From: Micavibrio sp. UBA5572
Lineage (GTDB): Bacteria; Pseudomonadota; Alphaproteobacteria; Micavibrionales; Micavibrionaceae
Assembly (NCBI GenBank): GCA_002425415.1
Contig: DIMG01000029.1
Coordinates: 186,001-250,000 of the forward strand
Length of the DNA: 64,000 nt
Direction of reading: 5' to 3'
Of this stretch, positions 16,982 through 25,655 are shown one piece after another (the first letter of the stretch is position 1; every line of letters starts with the position of its first letter). Below the pieces are notes generated by a model. It was not told where the DNA came from, ran no database searches, and was given only the letters and a program-made list of their open reading frames with translations. Position numbers and translations under genes: made by a program.

Positions 16982-17571
16982 GTCTGGCGTTCGCCCGACG
17001 TTTGTCTGAGCTTTTCTTTTCCGCGTTTAATCAGGGAGCGAACAGCCAATTCGGACAGATCCAGACGTTGCGCAATTTCCAACACATCCAAACTTTCATG
17101 ATAATAATATGAGAGAGCCATTCTTTGTTGACTGGGCAATGCTGATAAAAGGCTCGCCAATTGTTGTACGAGTTGCACTTGCTGGATTTCTTCCTCGGCG
17201 GTTTTTTCCTGATCGGGAATGGTATCATATAATTCTGTATGGAACGCTTTTGATCTGGAAGACTTTAATATGTCCAGACAACGATTAACCACAACCCGAT
17301 AGAGCCATGAGGAAAATTTTGCCGAGCCGATTTTGTATGCTTCCCGATTCTGGTAAAGAAAAAGATAGATATCCTGAAACATGTCCTCGGCATCAGTCAA
17401 AGAACCCATATAGGACTTCACTACGCGGTATATCAGCCCACGATAACGACGCATCACGCAATCCAAAGCCCGATCATCCCCCAGCGCAATCAGATGCAAC
17501 AATTGTTCATCCGTTGCTTCTTCATATCTGGAAAATCCAGTCGGTGTTAATGGGACTGTCTGAATGACCAT
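16969..17571 (-). CDS. ECF-type RNA polymerase sigma factor
   Basis: The 200-residue protein has sigma region 2 (RRYRGLIYRVVKSYMGSLTDAEDMFQDIYLFLYQ, split by the helix turn; about residues 40-75) and region 4 (LSALPSQQRMALSYYYHE and IAQRLDLSELAVRSLIKRGKEKLR, about 140-190), the layout of extracytoplasmic-function sigma factors. No anti-sigma gene is adjacent. Its ATG directly follows a U-tract and hairpin that also covers the ribosome-binding site (see 17572-17606). It sits just downstream of fliD-fliS and may be read through from them. Whether it controls flagellar genes cannot be told from sequence. Confidence 0.88.
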   Translation of the reverse strand: MVIQTVPLTPTGFSRYEEATDEQLLHLIALGDDRALDCVMRRYRGLIYRVVKSYMGSLTDAEDMFQDIYLFLYQNREAYKIGSAKFSSWLYRVVVNRCLDILKSSRSKAFHTELYDTIPDQEKTAEEEIQQVQLVQQLASLLSALPSQQRMALSYYYHESLDVLEIAQRLDLSELAVRSLIKRGKEKLRQTSGERQTYFS

Positions 17572-17606
17572 AAAAAATTGCCTCTCTATCGCAAGAAGAG
17601 AAGCAA
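17572..17606 (-). terminator. Intrinsic terminator / Shine-Dalgarno-hiding hairpin before the ECF sigma gene
   Basis: On the minus strand TTGCTTCTCT (17606-17597) pairs with AGAGAGGCAA (17587-17578), a 10-bp stem with one G-T wobble and a nine-base loop, followed at once by six T residues (17577-17572) and then the sigma ATG. The form is that of an intrinsic terminator for fliD-fliS. The 3' arm contains the sigma gene's only purine-rich ribosome-binding site (AGAGAGG), so the same stem would also block translation. Confidence 0.75.
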
Positions 17607-17638
17607 GATTCAGGCCAAGTTTAGACCAAGTTCAAATT

Positions 17639-18064
17639 TCAGACATTATTTTGTACGGAAGTATCCTGATCTGCCGGAATTGCCCCATAGGCAATCGTGT
17701 ACCAACGATCATGAACTTGTTGGATATAGGCGATGATTTCATCAAAATACTCGGCAGGATTTGGCTTGGCGGTCGCTTGGGATAAAGATGAAAATATAAC
17801 CGTATAAAAACGGTTCAGAAATTGAGCATCCTCTCCGCCGCCTTCCAAGTCAAGATTGCTCTGAAGTGCCTCAATAATATCAAAGGTCTTGATGATGTGA
17901 TTGCTCATAACATCAAGCTGCCCCTCTTTCCATGCCTGCTTGGCTATCTTGGTATTGCGCAACATTCCTTTGTATAGCTCTACCACAATCTGAAGAGGTG
18001 TTAGATTGTCATCGCTTTTCTTTTGATACGCCTGCGATGCTGCCTGATACGGGTTATGCGCCAT
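17639..18064 (-). CDS. fliS: Flagellin chaperone FliS
   Basis: FliS binds the C-terminus of flagellin in the cytoplasm and keeps it unfolded until export. The 141-residue protein has the family's N-terminal NPYQAASQAYQKKSDDNLTP-type tyrosine-containing segment and the helix around LQIVVELYKGMLRNTKIAKQAW (residues 25-46), with a helical-bundle pattern to the end. AAGG stands nine bases before the ATG. It lies 22 bases downstream of fliD, the usual order, and ahead of the terminator-like hairpin. Confidence 0.9.
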   Translation of the reverse strand: MAHNPYQAASQAYQKKSDDNLTPLQIVVELYKGMLRNTKIAKQAWKEGQLDVMSNHIIKTFDIIEALQSNLDLEGGGEDAQFLNRFYTVIFSSLSQATAKPNPAEYFDEIIAYIQQVHDRWYTIAYGAIPADQDTSVQNNV

Positions 18065-18086
18065 ATTTTTGACCTTTGTTGTTGTC

Positions 18087-19766
18087 CTAGTTATTGCTAT
18101 CGTTTATGTTCAATATTGCCCGAATTTGAGCCAAAATCGTTTGGGCCGCGGAAATTTGGGCTTCAAATTGAGCGTATTTATCAATCAACCTATTTCTAAA
18201 ATCATCAGCGCGTTCTAAAACACGGGCTGCTCTTGCTTGCAAATCTGTATTCTGCTCATCTAAAGATATTTTTTCATTCTGGATAACACCACTCGTCACG
18301 CTTGTATAATCTTCGAGCGCACTATTCATCATATCGGCAAAACCTTGACTGATATCAATATTGACCGTTGCGTTGGATGTCCCGACATAAGCAAAAGACA
18401 GTCCTTCATAGGCTGTTCCGGCTTTCCCCTGGAGCAACGTTCCATTAATATTGAATAATGTGTTGTCACCACCGATAGATACATCGGTAATAGCGCCACC
18501 AGAATATGTAATGTCCATTGCAAAAGAAAATGACTTGGTTTGAGATGTATTGGCAACGGCACGAAACTGTGTGTTGTCGAATGTCGCTGTTGTTTCAAAA
18601 ATATCACGAACCTGATCAAATTTATCTAACAGTGCCAGATCCAAAACCTCTTCATCAACAGTGATGGTACCATCACTGTTCACTTTCAGACCAATTTCAG
18701 CCAATGTTTCGTAGTTTCCACCACTGGCGCCATAAGATGTCGCCACCAAGGCCTGTAAAGATGATCCCATGGTTTTTAGGAGAGAATCTCCAAATAAAAC
18801 AGCATCGGTCTCTCCATTGCTGACGGCTTGCTGAGAAAGGATAAAGTCACGCAATGCGTTGTAAGAGTCTACAAAATCGAGAATATCTCCCTTGACCGAA
18901 CTGGTGTCAGTTGTAATTGCCAACTGTAAGGTTGTTCCGGGCTCGGCATTCAAAACGTTTAAGCTGATCCCATCTAAGACATCAGTAAAGTCATTGTCAT
19001 CACGATTGATCGCTACATTATCAACAACAATGATTGCACCCTGCGCCGTCTGAAGTTCGTTGACAAATCCGCCACCACCATCGAGAACACCAACATTTTG
19101 CAAAACATCATTACCCGTAATGTTAGTCACTTCAATTTGCTTATTGGTATCCACTGAAGATAAAATCAGCTGATAGCCGCTTTCCGATGTCTTCAACACT
19201 GAAGCAGTTACCCCTGTTGTGCCTTTTTGAGCCGTTATCGCTGTAGCCAATTCCGAAAGGGACATATCGGATGTCACATTAATTGAGACAGACGTTCCGC
19301 CAACCACACCAATATCAAATGTACCAGTATAGGTCAGATCGGCATTTTTATCGACCGTGGCATTATTTCCACCAACTTTATGCGCTTGTGCTTTTTGTTG
19401 AACTTCAATATCAAAACTTCCTAAGTCAGTACCGGGAGCAATAGCCACCGAGAGAAGACTTGTAGGGGTTGTCGAACTACTCGAAGACAACGTCCCTGTT
19501 CTGGCATCAAAAGAAGATTTTGATGCCAGAACACTATAATTCTTTTTCAGAGAACTTAAAGAGTTCTGAATAGAGCTTCCCAAATCTTGCAATGTACTTA
19601 ACGCAGCAATTCTATCCGTGTTACCAGAAACTTTAATATCAATTTTATCAGCTTCGGCTTTGCGTTGATTATACGCAGCCTCGATCAATGCCGAAGTGTC
19701 AATTCCCGAACTTCCTCCAAAAAGGAAAGTCCTTGTTCCTAATGTCGTTATGCCGTTTGTTGCCAT
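18087..19766 (-). CDS. fliD: Flagellar filament cap protein FliD
   Basis: FliD forms the cap on which flagellin monomers fold at the filament tip. The 559 residues show the FliD N-terminal domain (GIDTSALIEAAYNQRKAEADKI near 20-40), a long Ser/Thr/Gly-rich middle typical of the family, and the C-terminal coiled-coil region (QNTDLQARAARVLERADDF and IDKYAQFEAQISAAQTILAQI near 500-550). GGGAG precedes the ATG. It is transcribed with fliS and separated from flagellin by a strong hairpin. Confidence 0.93.
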   Translation of the reverse strand: MATNGITTLGTRTFLFGGSSGIDTSALIEAAYNQRKAEADKIDIKVSGNTDRIAALSTLQDLGSSIQNSLSSLKKNYSVLASKSSFDARTGTLSSSSSTTPTSLLSVAIAPGTDLGSFDIEVQQKAQAHKVGGNNATVDKNADLTYTGTFDIGVVGGTSVSINVTSDMSLSELATAITAQKGTTGVTASVLKTSESGYQLILSSVDTNKQIEVTNITGNDVLQNVGVLDGGGGFVNELQTAQGAIIVVDNVAINRDDNDFTDVLDGISLNVLNAEPGTTLQLAITTDTSSVKGDILDFVDSYNALRDFILSQQAVSNGETDAVLFGDSLLKTMGSSLQALVATSYGASGGNYETLAEIGLKVNSDGTITVDEEVLDLALLDKFDQVRDIFETTATFDNTQFRAVANTSQTKSFSFAMDITYSGGAITDVSIGGDNTLFNINGTLLQGKAGTAYEGLSFAYVGTSNATVNIDISQGFADMMNSALEDYTSVTSGVIQNEKISLDEQNTDLQARAARVLERADDFRNRLIDKYAQFEAQISAAQTILAQIRAILNINDSNN

Positions 19767-19843
19767 AACTTTCTCCCGATCCTTTACCCACTCTATTATT
19801 AATTATTATAATTATTGTACGATTATACCGCCTATAAAATGCA

Positions 19844-19882
19844 AGCAGGGGGATAAGCAAGTTTTATGCCAATCCCCCTGCT
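19844..19882 (-). terminator. Strong hairpin between flagellin and fliD
   Basis: AGCAGGGGGAT (19844-19854) and ATCCCCCTGCT (19872-19882) form a perfect 11-bp stem with a 17-base loop. On the minus strand the stem is followed by TGCATTTTA, so the T-tract is imperfect. It lies 37 bases after the flagellin stop and probably ends or stabilises the abundant flagellin message before fliD. Confidence 0.75.
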
Positions 19883-19918
19883 CGTCTAAATTTTATGTCT
19901 AGACTGAATTCCTAGTTA

Positions 19919-20731
19919 TTATCTAACCAAGGACAGCAAAGAGGATTTCATCTGGTTCGCTTGTGCCAAAGCGGCAATCGAAGCTTCCGTTAGAACCTGC
20001 TTACTGACCAAGTTAGATTGTTCGGCAGCAATATCCACATCCGCGATAACAGATGTAGCAGACTGCAGGTTTTCAATCGAACTGTCGATCACATCGCCGC
20101 GATATTCGAAACGTGACAACAAAGCACCGATCGTTGCACGGCCTGTTGATACTGTGTCAATCGCAGTATCAAGAGTGCCTGATGCAGTGATGGCGTTTGC
20201 CTGTGTACCAACAGCGGAACCGTTAGCGATGGTTGTCATGTTGACTGTTGTCAAGTTCACCGCAATGGTTTCAGTTGCAAGAATACCAACCTGGAAGTTC
20301 AAGTTGTAGGAACCGTCAATCAGAGTATCACCGTTAAATGTGGTGTTAGTTCCAATTGCCTGAGCCTCAGTCAAAAGTTGTTGATATTCTGTGTTAATGA
20401 AGTCACGACCACCGGTATCCTGAACCGAACCAGAGTTCGACTGGGCTGCCAGTGCTTTCATACGTTGCAAGATGTCACCAACGCGAGCCATTGCCCCATC
20501 AGCCGTTTGCAGAAGGGAACGAGCCTGAACAGCATTAATTCCAGCTTGTTTCAGGGCAGTCACGTCTGCTTTCAGGGAAGAGGAAACAGCAAGACCGGCA
20601 GCATCATCACTTGCCCGAACGATACGAGAACCGCTCGAGAGTTTTGCTAATGACTTGTCTTGTTCACGGGAGTTTTTATTAAGGTAGATAAGCGCCGAGT
20701 TGGCGGAGGTGTTGGTTGCAATTACTGGCAT
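19919..20731 (-). CDS. Flagellin
   Basis: This 270-residue protein is the filament subunit. The conserved N-terminal D0/D1 segment (VIATNTSANSAL, then REQDKSLAKLSSGSRI and SDDAAGLAVSSSLKAD within residues 3-60) and the C-terminal segment (ATSVIADVDIAAEQSNLVSKQVLTEA, split here by family landmarks, then LAQANQMKSSLLSLVR) are clear. The middle domain is short, as in many alphaproteobacteria. I chose the ATG at 20729-20731 because AGGAG lies eight bases upstream. Only one flagellin gene is present in the window. Fla, fliD and fliS are co-oriented, opposite to the methyltransferase and hook genes. Confidence 0.95.
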   Translation of the reverse strand: MPVIATNTSANSALIYLNKNSREQDKSLAKLSSGSRIVRASDDAAGLAVSSSLKADVTALKQAGINAVQARSLLQTADGAMARVGDILQRMKALAAQSNSGSVQDTGGRDFINTEYQQLLTEAQAIGTNTTFNGDTLIDGSYNLNFQVGILATETIAVNLTTVNMTTIANGSAVGTQANAITASGTLDTAIDTVSTGRATIGALLSRFEYRGDVIDSSIENLQSATSVIADVDIAAEQSNLVSKQVLTEASIAALAQANQMKSSLLSLVR

Positions 20732-20770
20732 GGTAAGACTCCTTTCTTGAGCTAAAAAACCATTATGTAA

Positions 20771-20904
20771 TTCAGACTTCATTCTGAAATCCGGAAAATC
20801 TCATCACATTTCTCGCGAATCAATTTTCTTTAAGGTGCTTAGGATAACTGATGTGGGGGTTTTTGTGAATCCCCTATTCATATATCCTATTTTTTAAGGA
20901 TAAC
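20771..20904. promoter_or_regulatory. Divergent regulatory region between flagellin and TPR-methyltransferase
   Basis: The 246-base divergent region carries a 6-bp hairpin TTCAGA/TCTGAA (20771-20788) in the flagellin leader, an 8-base direct repeat AGGATAAC at 20841-20848 and 20897-20904, and TATCCT (20883-20888) facing the second AGGATA copy across eight bases. The repeats could be a shared operator for both directions. I could not match a clear sigma-54 or sigma-28 promoter. Confidence 0.35.
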
Positions 20905-20977
20905 GCATAACTGGTTAATATTGTCTTTATTTTTTCCACTCAAACCCGTAGCATTTAAAAAAATACGAGGTTTTTTC

Positions 20978-23110
20978 TTGGAACAATCACAAACACTTCT
21001 TCATTCCATGATAGATCAAGGCCTACAAGCCTTGAAAAAGAGTAAGTTTCAGGACGCAGAGGCCTGTTTTGCCCAAGCGATTTCTTTGGATGAACAAAAT
21101 ATTACAGGGTGGACGAATCTTGGTCTTACTTGGCTAAAGATGGGTAAATTCTCTGAAGCCGTTGATGCCTACACAATGGCCAATCACCTTTCTCCCGAGA
21201 CCGCTGATATTCTATATAATCTTGGATTAGCCTATATTCAGAACAAACAAGATCAGGCTGGACTGACTCATCTTGAGCATTCCCACAAACTGCATCCTGA
21301 TTTTGATTTGGCAATCTTATTGGGAGACTCGTTTAACAATCTCAGCGACTACGGCAAAAGCGCCTATTATTACCTCAGTGCATTTAAAACCAATAAAACA
21401 AATGAATCGTTGAATAATAAACTGGCGATTGCTCTATACCGGAACGGCGATCTGGATCAAGCGATTGCAATATCCATCCAGCTGGTCAATAGCCATCCAA
21501 AAGAGCAAAAATATATGGATATGCTTGCCGATTTTTATCGGCGCGTCCCTAATACCCATTACAATCCTCATGCTCATGCCGCTATTGAAATCTGCCTGAA
21601 GCAAGACAATATTAAATTTTCAAATTTGCGTCCGGTCTGGTCAAGCCTGTTCTTACTTGATCCAAAACTGCAAAAGCTTCGAGATTTCGCCCGTCAGACC
21701 GACCACAGCGGCGCAAACTCAATCTGCCTTGAGGATATTGCAAAAGACCTCGGTTCTTTCTTTATCTGCGCCGGATTAACAAAGATTTCTGCATCAGGAA
21801 TTCCTTTGGAGTTTATGTTTAGCAATATTCGAAAGTATTTACTTCTTGACTGGAAAAATTGTGAAAATTGGCCCAAGGAGGTTTTTCCCTTCCTTGTCGC
21901 TTTATCCATCCTATGCTGGTTTAATGACTTTGTGTATTACGTCTCCCTTGAAGAGAAAGACAGTCTGGAAGATTTGCGCGAAACTCTGGCCAAAAGTCTG
22001 GATGCGCCTGATAAAAAACTTCCAGACAATATAGCCAAGATGCTTACCCTCTATTGTTGTTACGAGCCTTTGTATACGCTCTACAACAAAGGAAAAAATC
22101 TTCCGTTTTCAAAAACTGCCTTGTATCATATGCGCCCCCTTATTCTTCATCAATTGACAAATCCCAAGGAGGAAGCGCGACTCTTTTCTCAAATCCCGAG
22201 CTTTACTGAAATCGAAGACGTGACATCTCTTGCTGTACAAAAAATGTATGAGCAACGCCCTTATCCGCGCTGGAGCAGTTCTGCTGTTAGCGCCCCGCAA
22301 GCCGACTTAAAGCAAGCCAGTTTGGGTCTGGAAATTCTGGTTGCCGGATGCGGTACAGGTCAGGAAACCGCATTCTACGCCAATACTGCACAAGGCGCCC
22401 AAATTACAGCCGTTGATTTGTCTCGAACCAGTATTGCCTATGGCATGCGTCAAGCCAAAGAAATGGGGTTTCTTCCCCGAATCAATTTCCTTCATGGCGA
22501 TTTGATGCAAGTCGGAAAACTTGAAAAGACTTTCGATTACATCACTAGCTCGGGGGTTTTGCACCACTTGAAAGATCCTGAAAAAGGTCTGGCTGCTATT
22601 GTTTCAACGCTCAAACCTAACGGGCGCATGAGCCTGTCCCTTTATTCCAAAGTTGCCCGGAAATATGCTCTCGATCCTGCCTCTGAGTATATTTCCCAAA
22701 AAGGCTATTCCTCTTCGGTTGATGATATTCGTCAATTCAGACGTGACTTATTTTTCATGCAAGCTGATGATCCGATCTTACGCTGTACCACCGCCGCCGA
22801 TTTCTTTAATCTGGCCGAATGCAATGATATGCTATTCCACGTGCAAGAACATCGCTATACTCTATTGGAGTTTAAAGAAATGGCCGCGCGGCATGGTCTG
22901 GAACCGTTTGATATTTATCTATCTCCAGAAAAAAGAAAAGCATTTCACGCTCTTTTTCCAGATAAAGACCCTTTGGATTTTGAAGCACTCACCGCTTATG
23001 AAGAAAAATATCCAAAAAGTTTTATCGAAATGTACAAAATCTATTTTAAGCGGATCGGAGACACATCAACCCACCCTCTTGATCGACTGATCCACCTTGG
23101 CGCTATTTAA
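20978..23110 (+). CDS. TPR-repeat protein fused to a SAM-dependent methyltransferase
   Basis: The 710-residue protein begins with tetratricopeptide repeats (about residues 5-190; for example AEACFAQAISLDEQNITGW and ADILYNLGLAYIQNKQDQAG), a middle region of no recognised fold, and a class I methyltransferase domain from about 445 with the SAM loop ILVAGCGTGQETA and VDLSRTSIAYG, then SSGVLHHLKDPEKG. The TTG at 20978 is chosen because GAGG lies seven bases before it; the frame opens 19 codons earlier. Position between flagellin and flgD suggests a role in flagellar protein or glycan modification, which is inference. Confidence 0.85.
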   Translation: MEQSQTLLHSMIDQGLQALKKSKFQDAEACFAQAISLDEQNITGWTNLGLTWLKMGKFSEAVDAYTMANHLSPETADILYNLGLAYIQNKQDQAGLTHLEHSHKLHPDFDLAILLGDSFNNLSDYGKSAYYYLSAFKTNKTNESLNNKLAIALYRNGDLDQAIAISIQLVNSHPKEQKYMDMLADFYRRVPNTHYNPHAHAAIEICLKQDNIKFSNLRPVWSSLFLLDPKLQKLRDFARQTDHSGANSICLEDIAKDLGSFFICAGLTKISASGIPLEFMFSNIRKYLLLDWKNCENWPKEVFPFLVALSILCWFNDFVYYVSLEEKDSLEDLRETLAKSLDAPDKKLPDNIAKMLTLYCCYEPLYTLYNKGKNLPFSKTALYHMRPLILHQLTNPKEEARLFSQIPSFTEIEDVTSLAVQKMYEQRPYPRWSSSAVSAPQADLKQASLGLEILVAGCGTGQETAFYANTAQGAQITAVDLSRTSIAYGMRQAKEMGFLPRINFLHGDLMQVGKLEKTFDYITSSGVLHHLKDPEKGLAAIVSTLKPNGRMSLSLYSKVARKYALDPASEYISQKGYSSSVDDIRQFRRDLFFMQADDPILRCTTAADFFNLAECNDMLFHVQEHRYTLLEFKEMAARHGLEPFDIYLSPEKRKAFHALFPDKDPLDFEALTAYEEKYPKSFIEMYKIYFKRIGDTSTHPLDRLIHLGAI

Positions 23111-23177
23111 GCCATAATTACAGGTTTCCCACTTTTTTTATTTTTTTTCGCCCAATTTTGAAAACTGGCTCGTTTAA

Positions 23178-23206
23178 CTGGTTGTAGGTTATCAAACCGC
23201 AACCGG
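23178..23206 (+). promoter_or_regulatory. Structured flgD leader overlapping its ribosome-binding site
   Basis: CTGGTTG (23178-23184) pairs with CAACCGG (23200-23206) with one wobble, and inside it GGTT (23187-23190) pairs with AACC (23195-23198) around an ATCA loop. The outer stem takes up the GG of the flgD ribosome-binding site GGAG (23205-23208), nine bases before the ATG. Translation could therefore depend on opening of this stem. Confidence 0.5.
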
Positions 23207-23217
23207 AGAATGATTTT

Positions 23218-23985
23218 ATGGCAACTATTACCCAGCTTTCATACGCGACTGACTTGTCCTCACTGACAGGCACGAAGGTCAAGAACACATCCTCTTCATC
23301 CGACCTCACCAATAAAGCCGCAGATCAGGCCAAAGAGCTTAAAAATCAATTTTTGAGTATCCTTTTGACCCAAATGCAGCACCAGAATCCTCTGGATCCT
23401 ATGGATACAAAAGAATTTACAGGTCAGCTTGCACAGTTTTCCTCTTTGGAACAACAGATTAGCACTAATGTTAAGCTAGACAACTTGCTTGGCAGCCTTC
23501 AACAAACCGCTGTTGCGAGTTCTTTTGGTTATATCGGCCAATATGTCGATCTGGATACCAATGCAGGTTCTATGCAAGATGGATCCGCCACATGGACTTA
23601 TGCTATTCCGGAAGAAGCCAAGGATGTCACCATCACTATCAGGGATAACAACGGAAAAGTTGTTTATTCGGGTGCCCTACAAAATGGCAGTGGTTCAAGC
23701 ACAATCAATGCCGGAACGTACGGTTTTACTTTGACAGATGCCGATACCGCATCTGCTGTTCCCGATGGAACTGTCCTTAATTTCTCAATTACTGCAAAAA
23801 ACGGAAAAGGGAAACCTATTACAACCGATATTCATTCCACTGTTCATGTTGACAGTATCCAGTCGGATAGTTCTGCAACGTATTTGCAAGCTGGTGGACT
23901 CTTATTTGAAATAGCAGATATTCAGAAAATTGTTTCATCACCCAATACCTCGACCCCAACCACAACCGAAAATACAAGTGTTTAA
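23218..23985 (+). CDS. flgD: Flagellar hook capping protein FlgD
   Basis: FlgD caps the growing hook so that FlgE subunits assemble. In this 255-residue protein the conserved N-terminal block (FLSILLTQMQHQNPLDPMD and FTGQLAQFSSLEQQI, residues 43-82) is the FlgD export and assembly region, followed by a beta-rich part with the FlgD Ig-like segment around VTITIRDNNGKVVYSG. The Ser/Thr-rich tail is unremarkable. The start is the ATG after GGAG in the structured leader. It is the first gene of the plus-strand hook operon with flgE. Confidence 0.93.
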   Translation: MATITQLSYATDLSSLTGTKVKNTSSSSDLTNKAADQAKELKNQFLSILLTQMQHQNPLDPMDTKEFTGQLAQFSSLEQQISTNVKLDNLLGSLQQTAVASSFGYIGQYVDLDTNAGSMQDGSATWTYAIPEEAKDVTITIRDNNGKVVYSGALQNGSGSSTINAGTYGFTLTDADTASAVPDGTVLNFSITAKNGKGKPITTDIHSTVHVDSIQSDSSATYLQAGGLLFEIADIQKIVSSPNTSTPTTTENTSV

Positions 23986-24010
23986 CAACTTTCATATAGG
24001 AGAGTAAATT

Positions 24011-25315
24011 ATGAGTTTGAATGGCGCCCTCAATGCTTCCGTATCCGGCCTTCGTGCCCAGTCAGCCGCTGTCGCTGCCGTGTCGGAAAACATCGCGAAT
24101 GCGAGTACAACGGCATATAAAACACGGGAAATTTCTTTTAAGTCCCTCGTCACAGGTAACCAAACAGGTACAGGATTTAGTTCCGGTGGCGTTATCTTTA
24201 ATGCTTATCAAGACTTAAAACAACAGGGGCAAATTCAAGCTTATGACTCTTCTACTTTTATAGCCATCAATGGAAACGGTTTTTTTGTTGTAACCGATGA
24301 AGTGACCAACCAACCATCCGGTTATACTTACACCAGAAACGGAAGCTTCTCGACAGATGCGGCTGGTTTTCTTGTAAATTCTGAAGGTTATTACCTTCTC
24401 GGGCAGCGTACCGATGACACGGGCGCTGTTGTATCAGGAAGTTCAAACGATTTGAACTCTCTGGAGCCGATTGACGTGAACCAGATTTCCGGTACGGCGC
24501 AATCCACCACCACCATCCGTTTTGACATGAACTTACCTGCCGATGCTCCGATTGCATCCACGTTCAGCAACTCGATTGAATTGTTTGATGCCTTGGGTGT
24601 ATCCCATACTGTGTCTATTACGTGGCTGAAAAATGCCGCAAATGACTGGACAGCAACATTTTCTGATCCTGTTCTGACTTCAACCGGCGCAGTATCAGGT
24701 ACAATGGATACCGATACAGGCACCGCTGGTGCCCAGACAACGATTGGCGTGACGTTCAACGGAGACGGTTCGGTTGCATCGTTTACCCCTGCCATTCCAG
24801 CCTTTGATATAACGGGATTTACAACAGGCGCCAATAATAGCTCTGTTTCTTTGGATTGGGGTACGGTTGGTCAAACAAACGGTTTGACACAATTTTCATC
24901 GAATACCACCGTTCCAGGCCTTGAAATTTTCCTGATTGACCAAGATGGTGTTCGGTTCGGTCAATTAAGCGAAATCACAATCGATGAAACCGGCTTGGTA
25001 ACCGCCGCGTTCGAAAACGGTGTGCGTTTGCCGGTTTACCAAATTCCTATCGCAACATTCCCAAACCCAGGGGGCTTAAAACATGTTGAGGGGACTGTTT
25101 ATGACGAAAACGAAGCTGCGGGTAACTATAACCTCCGTTTGCCGGGTCAAGGAAATGCGGGTAATGTCATTGCCAGCGCTCTGGAACAATCGACAACCGA
25201 TACGTCGGAAGAGTTCAACAAAATGATCGTGGCACAGCAGGCTTATTCTTCTGCGGCACAGGTTGTCAGTACTGTCGACCAAATGTTTCAGGATTTAATC
25301 AGCGCTGTCCGTTAA
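24011..25315 (+). CDS. flgE: Flagellar hook protein FlgE
   Basis: FlgE polymerises into the hook that joins the basal body and filament. The 434 residues carry the N-terminal rod/hook motif (ALNASVSGLRAQSAAVAAVSENIANASTTAYK, about residues 6-37; the NIANASTTAYK core is diagnostic) and the C-terminal helix (FNKMIVAQQAYSSAAQVVST then MFQDLISAVR). AGGAGAG stands seven bases before the ATG. It follows flgD by 25 bases. Confidence 0.94.
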   Translation: MSLNGALNASVSGLRAQSAAVAAVSENIANASTTAYKTREISFKSLVTGNQTGTGFSSGGVIFNAYQDLKQQGQIQAYDSSTFIAINGNGFFVVTDEVTNQPSGYTYTRNGSFSTDAAGFLVNSEGYYLLGQRTDDTGAVVSGSSNDLNSLEPIDVNQISGTAQSTTTIRFDMNLPADAPIASTFSNSIELFDALGVSHTVSITWLKNAANDWTATFSDPVLTSTGAVSGTMDTDTGTAGAQTTIGVTFNGDGSVASFTPAIPAFDITGFTTGANNSSVSLDWGTVGQTNGLTQFSSNTTVPGLEIFLIDQDGVRFGQLSEITIDETGLVTAAFENGVRLPVYQIPIATFPNPGGLKHVEGTVYDENEAAGNYNLRLPGQGNAGNVIASALEQSTTDTSEEFNKMIVAQQAYSSAAQVVSTVDQMFQDLISAVR

Positions 25316-25340
25316 TACTTAACAAGATGAGGCACTCGAT

Positions 25341-25646
25341 ATGGACCAACTGGAAAAACTACTGGAAGATTTTAAGACAGATCAGGATATTAAGAAATTT
25401 CTTCAATCCGGAATCTCTCTTGATCCAGAAAATATCCAGTCCCATATCCAGTCTCTTCCCCTGGACAAGCAAACCGAAATTCAGTCACAGCTTTCTTCCG
25501 TTATGAAAGCTCTGTCCGGATACATCGAAGAGCTGGGACGTGAGAAGGACGCTATACAAGACCAGATTGACGGTAACCTTAAATCTGCTCAAGCCTGCCT
25601 CAGCTATGGAAGCACACAAGACATATCTAAAAAGAAACGCGAATAA
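25341..25646 (+). CDS. Small helical protein in the hook operon, function unknown
   Basis: I do not recognise this 101-residue protein. It is charged and predicted mostly helical (QLEKLLEDFKTDQDIKKFLQ, then a possible coiled coil from about residue 55 to 85, ALSGYIEELGREKDAIQDQI), without a signal peptide. It lies 25 bases after flgE and 9 bases before the FlgN-like gene, in the same operon. The size and position would suit an export chaperone or a hook-length or assembly factor, but no family motif supports a choice. Confidence 0.7.
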   Translation: MDQLEKLLEDFKTDQDIKKFLQSGISLDPENIQSHIQSLPLDKQTEIQSQLSSVMKALSGYIEELGREKDAIQDQIDGNLKSAQACLSYGSTQDISKKKRE

Positions 25647-25655
25647 AGGTTTTTT

